From assembly GCF_041321095.1 (NCBI RefSeq), contig NZ_JBGGWE010000012.1:150239-214238 (forward strand): DNA of 64,000 nucleotides, written 5' to 3'. A model generated the notes under the pieces. That model was given only the letters and a program-made list of their open reading frames with translations, was not told the origin of the DNA and made no database searches. Every line of letters starts with the position of its first letter. Position 1 is the stretch's first letter. Origin of the DNA: Fibrella arboris (lineage in GTDB: Bacteria; Bacteroidota; Bacteroidia; Cytophagales; Spirosomataceae). Below, piece after piece: positions 34,914-43,144 of the stretch. A program made the position numbers and the translations under genes.

Positions 34914-35894
34914 ATGCCCTTCAGCCTGCAACCCTATCGACCCGTCCTGGTCAAATTTCAATCGCTGATTGCCCTCTTTATCTTGTGCCTGGGCATCAGT
35001 CTGCTCTCCGATAAGTTCCTGACGGGCGCTAACTTCTGGAACGTAATGCGACAGATTTCGGTCAACGTCTGCCTTTCCACCGGCATGACGCTCGTGGTAC
35101 TCACCGCCGGTATCGACCTGTCGGTCGGGTCGGTACTGGCCCTGTCGGGCGCCATCACGGCGGGATTGCTGCGTACTGGGATTCAACTGCCGGGCGCCAA
35201 TCTGTACATCGGTTTTACTGTGCTGGGGGCAATGCTGGCCGGCATGACCACAGGCTCGGCATTGGGCTGGTTCAATGGCTGGACCATCACCCGGTTCAAA
35301 CTGCCGCCCTTCGTGGCTACGCTGGCCATGCTCACCATGGCGCGCGGCCTGACCATGCTCTGGACCGAAGGCTTCCCGATTACGGGCCTGGGCGACTCCT
35401 TCACGTACCTGGGAACGGGCTGGCTGCTGGGCATTCCGGTGCCGGTCTGGCTGTCGGCGATCATCGTTGGGGCGGCCGTACTAGTTACCGATAAAACCCG
35501 GCTGGGCCGCTACATCTACGCCATTGGGGGGAGCGAAAGCGCGGCGCGACTGTCGGGTGTGAACGTCGAGCGTATCAAGGTCGCGGTCTACACGATCGCC
35601 GGGGCACTGGCGGCGGTGGGTGGGTTGCTGGTCACCTCGCGGCTCGATTCGGCGCAACCCAATGCCGGTACCAGCTACGAACTGGATTCTATTGCGGCCG
35701 TGGTCATTGGCGGTACTTCCTTGTCGGGGGGGAGGGGCAGCATTCTGGGCACGGTGCAGGGCGCGCTCATCATCGGTGTGCTGAACAATGGCCTGGTGCT
35801 GCTCAACGTGTCGCCGTTCTGGCAGCAAGTGGTGAAAGGGGTCGTGATCCTGCTGGCCGTCATCATCGATAAATCGAATGCAAAAAACGAGTAA
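34914..35894 (+). CDS. Sugar ABC transporter permease (RbsC-like)
   Basis: A 326-residue integral membrane protein with eight to ten helices. The family blocks are LSTGMTLVVLTAGIDLSVGS (about 58-77), FKLPPFVATLAMLTMARGL and GGTSLSGGRGSILGT. These are diagnostic of CUT2 permeases, which form the channel as a homodimer. With the binding protein, DUF2291 protein and ATPase upstream, it completes an importer for a monosaccharide. A 14-bp palindrome (TGCTTCGCGAAGCA, 35900-35913) follows the stop. Confidence 0.94.
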   Translation: MPFSLQPYRPVLVKFQSLIALFILCLGISLLSDKFLTGANFWNVMRQISVNVCLSTGMTLVVLTAGIDLSVGSVLALSGAITAGLLRTGIQLPGANLYIGFTVLGAMLAGMTTGSALGWFNGWTITRFKLPPFVATLAMLTMARGLTMLWTEGFPITGLGDSFTYLGTGWLLGIPVPVWLSAIIVGAAVLVTDKTRLGRYIYAIGGSESAARLSGVNVERIKVAVYTIAGALAAVGGLLVTSRLDSAQPNAGTSYELDSIAAVVIGGTSLSGGRGSILGTVQGALIIGVLNNGLVLLNVSPFWQQVVKGVVILLAVIIDKSNAKNE

Positions 35895-35984
35895 GGTTTT
35901 GCTTCGCGAAGCACGATGCACGCGAAGCCATACGCTACGGTAAAAAACAACTCTACCGCACCCCATCCCAACTCTACCTAAACT

Positions 35985-37475
35985 ATGACTGAGCAGCCTT
36001 ACATTCTTGCCATCGATCAGGGAACGAGCAGTACCAAAACGTTGATTTTCAACGGCGATGGTCAGGTTGTTGCCCGTGCGTCGGAGCCACTGAAAACGCA
36101 GTATCGGGGGGATGGGTACGTTGAGCAGGACCCCGAAGAAATTTACCGTAACGTACTGACGTCAGTGGGTAAATGCCTGGGCGATTTTGCGGCATCGGGC
36201 GGTAATCTGCCTAGCATTTCTGTTGGGGGCATCTCGAACCAGCGCGAAACGTTTGTGGTCTGGAACCGGGCTGGCGAACCGTTGCACCAGGCCATTGTCT
36301 GGCAATGCAAACGCTCCATCGCCATCTGCGAACGCCTGAAAGGGGAGGGGCTGGAACCAACAGTTCGCCAGAAAACGGGCCTCTTTATCGACCCTTACTT
36401 TTCGGGTACCAAACTCATCTGGCTGAACGAAAACGTTGAATCGGTGCAACAGGCCATCCAATCGGGCAACGCATTCTTCGGCACGGTCGATACCTGGCTG
36501 TTGTATCGGCTGACCAACGGAGCCTGTTACCTGACCGACTACACCAATGCCTCGCGGACGCTGTTTTTTAACCTGCAAACCCTCCGTTGGGATCAGGAAC
36601 TGCTGGCTCGTTTTGGCCTGTCGAACCTGAATTTACCCGAACCGAAACCATCGTCAGCTCATTTTGGCGAATCGACCTTCAACGGCCTGTTCGATCATGC
36701 GGTTCAGCTGACGGCGATGATCGGCGACTCGCACGCGGCGGCGTTTGGCGAAGGCTGTTTTTCGACGGGAACTGCCAAGGCCACGCTGGGAACTGGTTGC
36801 TCCCTTATCATGAACATTGGTCCTGACCTGAAAGAATCGGGCCACGGTATGGTGTCTACGATCTGCTGGAGCACCGAAGAGCGGGTCGATTATGCGCTGG
36901 AGGGCGTTATCGTCACCTGCGGAGCCACCATCGAATGGCTGAAAAATAGCCTGGAATTAGTCGCTGAGAGCCGGGAGACAGAGGCGCTGGCGCTGAACGT
37001 ACCTGACAACGGCGGCGTGTACCTCATTCCGGCCTTCAGCGGCCTGGGCGCACCGCACTGGCAAATGGACCGGAAGGCGTCGATCTCCGGTATGACCTTC
37101 GGTACGACCAAAAACCACCTTGTTCGGGCGGCGCTCGAATCAATTCCCTTTCAGATCAAGGATGTAGTGGTGGCCATGGAGGAGGACACGGGTATTCCAC
37201 TGGCCGAACTGATGGTCAACGGCGGCCTGACGAGCAATGGCTTCGTGCTTCAATTCCTGGCTGATTTGCTGGGAAAACCGGTGATAAACAAAGGAATGCC
37301 CGACGTATCGGCGCAGGGAGCCGCCTACCTGGCTGGTCTCCAGGCGGGGATTTTTCAGGATTTAGCCCATTTAGAGCGTATTGTCACCCAAAAATCAACT
37401 GTCTTGCCAACGACCGCTATGGCCGCTGTCAGGGGGTATGAAGGTTGGCAAAACGCTGTCGCTAAAGCGTATTGA
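35985..37475 (+). CDS. FGGY-family kinase, glycerol-kinase-like with altered substrate site
   Basis: A 496-residue kinase with DQGTSSTKTL at the N-terminus (catalytic Asp about 11), GGISNQRETFVVWN, AIVWQCKR and DPYFSGTKLIW, matching glycerol kinase closely. Two glycerol-contact positions differ: the Asp-Gln pair of E. coli GlpK (245-246) is Asp-Ser here (GDSHAAAFGE), and Phe270 of GTGCF is Ser (GTGCSLIMN). Both changes would enlarge the pocket. Sitting last in a sugar importer/isomerase/transketolase locus, it more likely phosphorylates a ketose or branched sugar than glycerol; this is inference. A true glycerol kinase remains possible. Confidence 0.8.
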   Translation: MTEQPYILAIDQGTSSTKTLIFNGDGQVVARASEPLKTQYRGDGYVEQDPEEIYRNVLTSVGKCLGDFAASGGNLPSISVGGISNQRETFVVWNRAGEPLHQAIVWQCKRSIAICERLKGEGLEPTVRQKTGLFIDPYFSGTKLIWLNENVESVQQAIQSGNAFFGTVDTWLLYRLTNGACYLTDYTNASRTLFFNLQTLRWDQELLARFGLSNLNLPEPKPSSAHFGESTFNGLFDHAVQLTAMIGDSHAAAFGEGCFSTGTAKATLGTGCSLIMNIGPDLKESGHGMVSTICWSTEERVDYALEGVIVTCGATIEWLKNSLELVAESRETEALALNVPDNGGVYLIPAFSGLGAPHWQMDRKASISGMTFGTTKNHLVRAALESIPFQIKDVVVAMEEDTGIPLAELMVNGGLTSNGFVLQFLADLLGKPVINKGMPDVSAQGAAYLAGLQAGIFQDLAHLERIVTQKSTVLPTTAMAAVRGYEGWQNAVAKAY

Positions 37476-37501
37476 TGCGCTTCGCAGACCTAGTTTAAAA
37501 A

Positions 37502-37558
37502 ATTGCTTCGCGCGGTGGTCGAAGGGCCTAGCGAAAGCAACCTACAGCGCGAAGCAAT
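37502..37558. repeat. Hairpin repeat (GTCGAAGGGCC / AGCAACCTACAG family)
   Basis: Outer arms ATTGCTTCGCGC (37502-37513) and its complement (37547-37558) enclose GTCGAAGGGCC and AGCAACCTACAG. The same two blocks in the same order occur at 62338-62370 inside another hairpin. Confidence 0.7.
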
Positions 37559-37589
37559 CGCACACACGATAAGTAGCCAACGTACCACC

Positions 37590-39053
37590 ATGACCCCTCT
37601 TTCCATCAAACGGTGCCTCACTTTGCTGAGTATTTTCAGCTCACTTTCGCTTGTTGCACAGCCGAAACCGAACGTACCTGAGCGGCTCCGCGTGCTGGTG
37701 CTGACCGATATTGAAGCCGACCCCGACGATTCACAATCGTTAGTGCGATTGCTGACCTATGCCAACCAATGGGATATTGAGGGGTTGATCGCCACGACAT
37801 CCATTCACCAGAAAACGCGGGTTGCTCCCGAAACCATTCAGGCCCTTGTCGCCGCCTACGGGAAAGTGCAGCCCAATCTGCTGAAACACGAACCCGGTTA
37901 TCCAACGGCGCAGACACTAGCCGCCAAAATCAGGAAAGGCCTGCCAGTCTACGGAATGGCCGGCGTAGGGGAGGGCCACGATTCGGAAGGGTCGAACTGG
38001 ATCATCAAGGCATTGGAAAAGCCCGATGAGCGTCCGCTATGGGTATCCGTTTGGGGCGGGCCCAATACGCTGGCGCAGGCCCTCTGGACGATCAGGAAGA
38101 CGTATCCAGCCGACAAGGCCGAAAAACTATACCGCAAGCTACGGGTCTATACGGTTTCCGATCAGGACGATTCCGGCCCCTGGATTCGGAAAACATTTCC
38201 GGGTATCTTCTTTATCTGTAGTCCCGGTTATGGCTACGAACAGGCCACCTGGCGCGGTATCAACACCACCGAGGCGGGCACTCATGCCGAGCTGATCAGT
38301 AACGAATGGCTGGCTAAACACATACAGCAGGGGCACGGGCCAATGGGAGCCCTGTACCCGGATGTAGCCTATGGCATGGAAGGGGATACCCCCACCTTTC
38401 TGGGTCTGATTCCAAACGGGCTGAACGTACCTGAACACCCGGACTACGGCGGCTGGGGCGGCCGGTACACGTTGTATCAACCAACCACATTGCCGCCGCG
38501 CGGGCGGTTTGCCCGTCCCGACTTTCCGGCCGATGAACCCGAGACCCGCCCCATCTGGACCAACGCCGCCGATTCGGTTTACACCGATGCATTGCCCCGA
38601 AGATCGTATGCCGAACCTGCTGATAGGCCGGGAGCCAAGAGCATTTTTGCCACCATATGGCGCTGGCGGGCCGACTTCCAGCACGATTTCGCCGCCCGGA
38701 TGGACTGGTGCACAAAATCATACGCCGAAGCCAATCATCCACCCAAACCCGCGCTGGCGCATCCCGATAACCTGACGGTCCACTCGGGTGAACTGTTCCA
38801 CCTGAACGCTGCGGGAACAACTGACCCCGACGGTGATTCAATGAGTTATCTTTGGTATCACTATCCGGAAGCGGGCACGTACCCAGGCCGCATTAGCTTC
38901 CGGCCCTACGCGTCTAATTTGTACGATCTGCCCGTCATGGCACCCACCGTCACAGCGCCGCAGACCATTCAGTTTATCCTGAAAGTAACCGACAAAGGCA
39001 CACCGGCCTTGACCCGATACAAACGCGTGATTGTGCATGTACTTCCCAACTAA
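37590..39053 (+). CDS. Secreted DUF1593 nucleoside-hydrolase-like protein (copy 2 of 3)
   Basis: A 487-residue protein read from the ATG at 37590 (signal peptide to about SLVAQ). It is close to copy 1: VLVLTDIEADPDDSQSLVRL for the metal site, SVWGGPNTLAQALWTIRK, VSDQDDSGPWIRKTFPG, MEGDTPTFLGLIPNGL and GGWGGRYTLY, then the C-terminal Ig-like domain (DPDGDSMSYLWYHYPEAGTY). A 25-30 residue insertion at about 315-345 holds a proline/arginine-rich stretch. It ends 13 bases before copy 3 and shares its transcript. Three ACGTACCTG-type sites lie in or near it. Confidence 0.85.
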   Translation: MTPLSIKRCLTLLSIFSSLSLVAQPKPNVPERLRVLVLTDIEADPDDSQSLVRLLTYANQWDIEGLIATTSIHQKTRVAPETIQALVAAYGKVQPNLLKHEPGYPTAQTLAAKIRKGLPVYGMAGVGEGHDSEGSNWIIKALEKPDERPLWVSVWGGPNTLAQALWTIRKTYPADKAEKLYRKLRVYTVSDQDDSGPWIRKTFPGIFFICSPGYGYEQATWRGINTTEAGTHAELISNEWLAKHIQQGHGPMGALYPDVAYGMEGDTPTFLGLIPNGLNVPEHPDYGGWGGRYTLYQPTTLPPRGRFARPDFPADEPETRPIWTNAADSVYTDALPRRSYAEPADRPGAKSIFATIWRWRADFQHDFAARMDWCTKSYAEANHPPKPALAHPDNLTVHSGELFHLNAAGTTDPDGDSMSYLWYHYPEAGTYPGRISFRPYASNLYDLPVMAPTVTAPQTIQFILKVTDKGTPALTRYKRVIVHVLPN

Positions 39054-39066
39054 CCTGCTGCTCCCC

Positions 39067-40578
39067 ATGAAGCTACTTCTGTATACAGCCAGCCTCCTGA
39101 CACTGTTGGGGCAACCGATTTTCGCTCAGAAAAAAACACCATCGCCGACGAAGGCACGTACCATTGTAACAACCGACGGCGAGGTGGATGATGTGGACAC
39201 GTTTATACGTATGTTGCTGTATAGCAATGAGTTTAACCTTGTCGGGCTGGTATACAGTAGTTCGCAATGGCACTACAGGGGCGACGGTAAGGGCACAACG
39301 TTTACGTCCGAAATGGCCAGTACGGCCAAACGGTACGGCGAACGGACCGACCTGCGCTGGCCCGGCACTACCTGGATGGAAACATACATCGACAAGTACG
39401 CGCAGGTGTATCCCAACCTCATCAAACACGCCAGCGGTTACCCCACGCCAACGTACCTGAAAAGCCTGGTGCGGATAGGGAATATCGACTTCGAGGGCGA
39501 GATGGACCACGACACCGAAGGCTCGAATTTCATTAAAAAAATCCTGCTCGATAGCGACCCAGGCCCGGTGTTCCTGCAAATATGGGGTGGAACCAACACG
39601 GTGGCAAGAGCGCTGAAATCCATTGAAGATCAGTACGAAGGCAAGCCAGAGTGGGCGTCTATCCAGAAAAAAGTGTCTGACAAGGCCATTATCTACGCCG
39701 TGCTGGATCAGGACGCAACCTATCAGAAATATGTGGCGCCCCACTGGCCTCGTATCCGGGTGCTTTATAATTCAGACCAGTTCTGGAGCTTTGCCTACCT
39801 GTGGCCCCGCGTGGTGCCGGCCGAGTTGCAAACGTACCTGAAAGGATCGTGGTTTTCCGGGCATATCAAGTTCGGTCACGGTCCGTTACTATCGTCCTAT
39901 TTTTTATGGGGCGATGGCCAGAAAATTGCCGGTGACCCCGAACATACGCATGGCGACCCGGCCGAGGCCAAAAAATATAACCTGGGCCAGTATGACTTTA
40001 TTTCGGAAGGCGACTCCCCGGCCTACTTTTACCTGATCGACGTTGGCCTGCGCAGCCTGGAGGATGTATCGTATGGCGGCTGGGGCGGTCGTATGGTGAA
40101 ATCGCCAGCGAATCCGTTCCGTTGGGAAGATGGCAAGACAGTGACCGACTATGACCCGTACACCAGAAAACAAGAGACCGCCTACCCACAAACACGCTGG
40201 ATTCCGGTATTACAAAATGATTTTGCCGCCCGCGCCGACTGGTGTGTGAAACCGTATAAAGAAGCCAATCATGCACCCGCCGTTACGCTTAATCACGCCC
40301 GTGATCTTCGGGTAAAGCCTGGGCAGCTGGTATCGCTCAGCGGGTCTGCTACCGATCCCGATAACAACAACGTCTCGTACCGCTGGTGGCAGTACGAAGA
40401 AGCCGGCACGTACCCCGGTAAGGTTGAGTTCAAGCAAGCCGATCAGGCAAAAACGTCGTTCAAGGTACCTGGCAATGCCGTGGCCGGTCAGACAATCCAT
40501 CTCATTCTGGAAGTGACCGATCAGGGAACGCCCGCCCTGACGCGCTACCAGCGGGTGATTGCTACTATTGCTGATTAA
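39067..40578 (+). CDS. Secreted DUF1593 nucleoside-hydrolase-like protein (copy 3 of 3, divergent)
   Basis: A 503-residue protein read from the ATG at 39067 (signal peptide to about PIFAQ). It is the most divergent copy: the N-terminal acidic motif is VTTDGEVDDVDTFIRMLLYS, two residues shorter than in copies 1 and 2. WGGTNTVARALKSI, SEGDSPAYFYLIDVGL, GGWGGRMVKSP and a C-terminal Ig-like domain (DPDNNNVSYRWWQYEEAGTY) are kept. The shorter motif suggests a different metal geometry or substrate. It closes the carbohydrate locus; no terminator-like hairpin is evident in the 231 bases after it. Confidence 0.85.
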   Translation: MKLLLYTASLLTLLGQPIFAQKKTPSPTKARTIVTTDGEVDDVDTFIRMLLYSNEFNLVGLVYSSSQWHYRGDGKGTTFTSEMASTAKRYGERTDLRWPGTTWMETYIDKYAQVYPNLIKHASGYPTPTYLKSLVRIGNIDFEGEMDHDTEGSNFIKKILLDSDPGPVFLQIWGGTNTVARALKSIEDQYEGKPEWASIQKKVSDKAIIYAVLDQDATYQKYVAPHWPRIRVLYNSDQFWSFAYLWPRVVPAELQTYLKGSWFSGHIKFGHGPLLSSYFLWGDGQKIAGDPEHTHGDPAEAKKYNLGQYDFISEGDSPAYFYLIDVGLRSLEDVSYGGWGGRMVKSPANPFRWEDGKTVTDYDPYTRKQETAYPQTRWIPVLQNDFAARADWCVKPYKEANHAPAVTLNHARDLRVKPGQLVSLSGSATDPDNNNVSYRWWQYEEAGTYPGKVEFKQADQAKTSFKVPGNAVAGQTIHLILEVTDQGTPALTRYQRVIATIAD

Positions 40579-40809
40579 GTGAACGGCCGGTAATTATACC
40601 GTGCCATATTCCTCACCATCGCCGCTTTTTCAATGGAAATTTATTAGTCGATGACCTCAAATTTGGTTCTAGTAAACTAAGTAGGGTTGTTCAGTTAACA
40701 TATTCTGAGGTTTTTAAACAGTAGCCGGGCCAGCCGTTCATTTTGGCATCATTTTAGACTGTGGTATAGATATGAGTAAGTCTATAACGCACTGTGTGCC
40801 AGTAAATTA

Positions 40810-41187
40810 ATGAAACGGATTCCCTACAAGCGCGGCGAACAAACGTTTGAGGCTAAAAACGTTGCTTATCTGATCGGAGAGTCTAACTACTCCCACGTTC
40901 ATCTGATCAGTGGTGAGGTGGTGCTATCCTGCCGAAACCTGAAATGGTTTGAAGATCAGTGGCCTACGTTCCTACGGCTGCATAAAAGCGCGTTGATCAA
41001 CGTAAACTACGTGCAGTATTATGCCGTTGGCGAATCGAACCGGGTGGTGATGCGTGATGATGCTCAACTACTGATTGCCAGACGGCGCGTGCCGGAAGTG
41101 TTCAGCCTGCTGACAGCAAAAAACATCCAAAAAAAAGAGGATGAACCGGTTTTCGCCGACTCACCCTCTTTTATGCGTGCTCACTAA
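40810..41187 (+). CDS. LytTR-domain DNA-binding regulator
   Basis: A 125-residue protein that is essentially one LytTR domain: DVAYLIGESNYSHVHL-type start (VAYLIGESNYSHVHLISGE), then WPTFLRLHKSALINVNYVQYY and VVMRDDAQLLIARRRVPEVF. There is no receiver domain. It binds DNA and may control the preceding carbohydrate locus, but only position suggests it. An intrinsic terminator is embedded in its last 20 codons (41131-41172), so the C-terminal tail (KKEDEPVFADSPSF) is encoded by hairpin sequence. Only five bases separate its stop from the convergent pyk stop. Confidence 0.88.
   Translation: MKRIPYKRGEQTFEAKNVAYLIGESNYSHVHLISGEVVLSCRNLKWFEDQWPTFLRLHKSALINVNYVQYYAVGESNRVVMRDDAQLLIARRRVPEVFSLLTAKNIQKKEDEPVFADSPSFMRAH
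41131..41172. terminator. Terminator embedded in the 3' end of the LytTR gene
   Basis: AAAAAAGAGGATGA (41131-41144) pairs with TCACCCTCTTTT (41161-41172), with an A-run on the left and a T-run on the right. It serves the LytTR gene on the plus strand and probably pyk on the minus strand while remaining coding. Confidence 0.65.
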
Positions 41188-41192
41188 AGGCT

Positions 41193-42632
41193 TTAGTCTA
41201 CCACACTGAGTTTCACCGTGTTGGTTTTGCGTTGTTGTGATAGCGGCATACTCAGCGTATTCACAAAAATATCGCCCGATTCGAGCGAACCACGGGCAAT
41301 CAGCGTCTGCTTAATGGCTTCAACAGTCTGGTCAACCGTAATCTCGGTATCAGGCTCGAACGGAATCACCTGAACGCCCCAGTACAAGCCCAGCACATTA
41401 CGCAGGCGGGCATCGGGCGAGAACACGTAGATCGACGCCTTGGGTCGGTGATGCGACAACCGAACGGCCGTATACCCCGATGTAGTGATGCCAATAACTG
41501 CTTTAGCGTGCGTATCGCGGGCCAGGCGGCAGGCGCTCATCACCACGTTATCGTTCAGGACGTTCTCGCTGGGGTGGTCGTTTACCTGCGTGTGGTAGCG
41601 GTAATAAATCTTGTCGGTATTGGCTTCTACGTTGCGGATCGTTGCCGACATGTTTTCAACGGCCAGCACCGGATAGCTTCCCGACGCGGTTTCGGCCGAG
41701 AGCATCACAGCATCGGCACCATCCATCACCGAATTGGCTACGTCGTTGATTTCGGCGCGGGTGGGGCGGGGGGCATCGATCATACTTTCGAGCATCTGCG
41801 TAGCCACGATCACCGGTTTGGCGGCGCGGTTACACTTCTCGACCAGCATTTTCTGAATCATCGGCACCTCTTCAGCGGGGAGTTCAACCCCAAGGTCGCC
41901 CCGGGCTACCATGATCGCGTCGGTCGCTTCAATGATCGCGTCGATGTTCACGATGGCTTCGGGCTTTTCAATCTTGGCCACCACGCGGGCCAATTTGCCT
42001 TTCGACTTGATATAATCTTTAATTTCCAGAATTTCCTGCGCTTCCCGTACAAACGAGAGGGCGATCCACTCCACGTCGTGTTCTAGGCCAAAGTCGAGAT
42101 CGGCCCAGTCTTTATCGGTTACTGATGGCATCGATACTTTCGTGTTGGGCAGGTTCACGCCTTTTTTCGACTTCATGGGTCCGCCGTAAACTACTTCGGT
42201 TACGACGTCGGTGCCATCCACACCCATAACTTTCACTTCCAGTTTACCATCGTCGAGCAGGATACGCTCACCCGGCCGCACGTCGCGGTACATGCCTTTG
42301 TAAGGCGTACTGACCCGGTTGGCCGTACCGATCATTTCTTCATTGGTGAACACCAATTGCTGACCAGCAATGATCTGAACCCCGTTTTTAGGATCTTCAA
42401 CGGCACCAATCCGAATTTTGGGCCCCTGTAAATCCTGGAGGACACACAGGTTCATGTTGTACTCGGCATTGATTTCTCGGATGCGATTCAGGCGCACGAG
42501 GTGATCTTCGTGGGTACCGTGCGAGAAATTGAGTCGGAACACGTTGACACCCGCGTGGGCTAATGCCAGTAACTGTTCTTTGGTTTCAGAGGCAGGGCCA
42601 ACGGTGGCAACAATCTTGGTTCTTTTGAACAT
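41193..42632 (-). CDS. pyk: Pyruvate kinase
   Basis: A 479-residue enzyme that makes pyruvate and ATP from phosphoenolpyruvate and ADP. It is read from the ATG at 42630-42632 (MFKRTKIVATVGPASETKEQ), which starts the conserved fold; an upstream ATG at 42701 would span the promoter. It contains FRLNFSHGTHEDH, the active-site IEKPEAI and MVARGDLGVELP, and RPTRAEINDVANSV. The C-terminal domain lacks the extra phosphotransferase-like module of some bacteria. Length and motifs are standard. A promoter lies 41-48 bases upstream. Confidence 0.97.
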   Translation of the reverse strand: MFKRTKIVATVGPASETKEQLLALAHAGVNVFRLNFSHGTHEDHLVRLNRIREINAEYNMNLCVLQDLQGPKIRIGAVEDPKNGVQIIAGQQLVFTNEEMIGTANRVSTPYKGMYRDVRPGERILLDDGKLEVKVMGVDGTDVVTEVVYGGPMKSKKGVNLPNTKVSMPSVTDKDWADLDFGLEHDVEWIALSFVREAQEILEIKDYIKSKGKLARVVAKIEKPEAIVNIDAIIEATDAIMVARGDLGVELPAEEVPMIQKMLVEKCNRAAKPVIVATQMLESMIDAPRPTRAEINDVANSVMDGADAVMLSAETASGSYPVLAVENMSATIRNVEANTDKIYYRYHTQVNDHPSENVLNDNVVMSACRLARDTHAKAVIGITTSGYTAVRLSHHRPKASIYVFSPDARLRNVLGLYWGVQVIPFEPDTEITVDQTVEAIKQTLIARGSLESGDIFVNTLSMPLSQQRKTNTVKLSVVD

Positions 42633-42672
42633 GGGGTAACTGAAGAATAACTGAAGCAGGAGGTATCGGGTG

Positions 42673-42680
42673 CAAAAATA
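42673..42680 (-). promoter_or_regulatory. Bacteroidota -7 promoter element for pyk
   Basis: On the minus strand this reads TATTTTTG, matching TAnnTTTG, 40 bases before the pyk start. A weak TTG lies 18 bases upstream (42699-42701), inside the arm of the neighbouring hairpin. Confidence 0.65.
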
Positions 42681-42696
42681 GCAGGTAGTTTCAGGA

Positions 42697-42760
42697 TTCA
42701 AGTGTCAAGTTTCAAGTGGGTCGACATAATAGCGAAGCCACTTGAAACCTGAGACTTGAA
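42697..42760. repeat. Inverted repeat between divergent pyk and rpmH promoters (TTGAAACCTGACACTTGAAAC family)
   Basis: Arms 42697-42719 and 42738-42760 match with about three mismatches, with the core CACTTGAAACCTGAGACTTG. Related sequences occur near 43755-43775 and at 51150-51220. It lies between two divergent promoters, overlapping the -33 region of pyk. Confidence 0.65.
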
Positions 42761-42775
42761 ACTTGTAACTTCCAT

Positions 42776-42806
42776 TTTGCCGTTCCAAATGATTCTGCTA
42801 TTTTTG
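42776..42806 (+). promoter_or_regulatory. Complete Bacteroidota promoter for rpmH
   Basis: TTTG at 42776-42779, a 19-base spacer, then TATTTTTG at 42799-42806: a full match to the TTTG-N19-TAnnTTTG promoter of this phylum. The predicted start near 42812 leaves a leader of about 37 bases before rpmH. Confidence 0.8.
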
Positions 42807-42848
42807 CGGACTCAATTCAGGAACAGGCATTTTAGTCACAAGTATACA

Positions 42849-43016
42849 ATGAAAAGAACCTACCAACCGTCGAACCGCAAGCGTCGGAATAAACACGGAT
42901 TCCGTGAGCGGATGTCAACGCCCAACGGGCAGAATGTAATTGCTCGTCGTCGCGCCAAAGGCCGCTGGAAACTGACCGTTTCTGACGAGAAAAAAGGCGC
43001 TCGTTTCAAAATGTAA
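42849..43016 (+). CDS. rpmH: 50S ribosomal protein L34
   Basis: A 55-residue basic protein, MKRTYQPSNRKRRNKHGFRE at the start, with the invariant L34 signature and the MSTPNGQNVIARRRAKGR core. The ATG at 42849 gives the standard L34 N-terminus; a longer frame to 42756 would read through the promoter. It is followed by rnpA, the near-universal rpmH-rnpA order, with a hairpin (43052-43101) in the 128-base gap. Confidence 0.98.
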   Translation: MKRTYQPSNRKRRNKHGFRERMSTPNGQNVIARRRAKGRWKLTVSDEKKGARFKM

Positions 43017-43051
43017 TTACCAGCCAACAGTCAATTTTCCGACAGTTGCCT

Positions 43052-43101
43052 GTAAGGGGCGTTGCCGAGTCACAAACTAGTGGCTTAGCAACGCCCCTTA
43101 C
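43052..43101. repeat. Hairpin between rpmH and rnpA
   Basis: GTAAGGGGCGTTGC (43052-43065) pairs with its perfect complement at 43088-43101, and an inner AGTCAC/GTGGCT stem extends it. CCCCTTACGACTT is repeated directly just downstream. No T-run follows; it may attenuate rnpA relative to rpmH. Confidence 0.7.
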
Positions 43102-43144
43102 GACTTACAACCCCTTACGACTTCTTCTGACTTCCGAAGGAACC

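Noticed and set aside
35985..37475. Assigning glpK to the second FGGY kinase
   Set aside because: Overall resemblance is strong, but two glycerol-contact residues differ and the context is a sugar importer locus, so the symbol was withheld.
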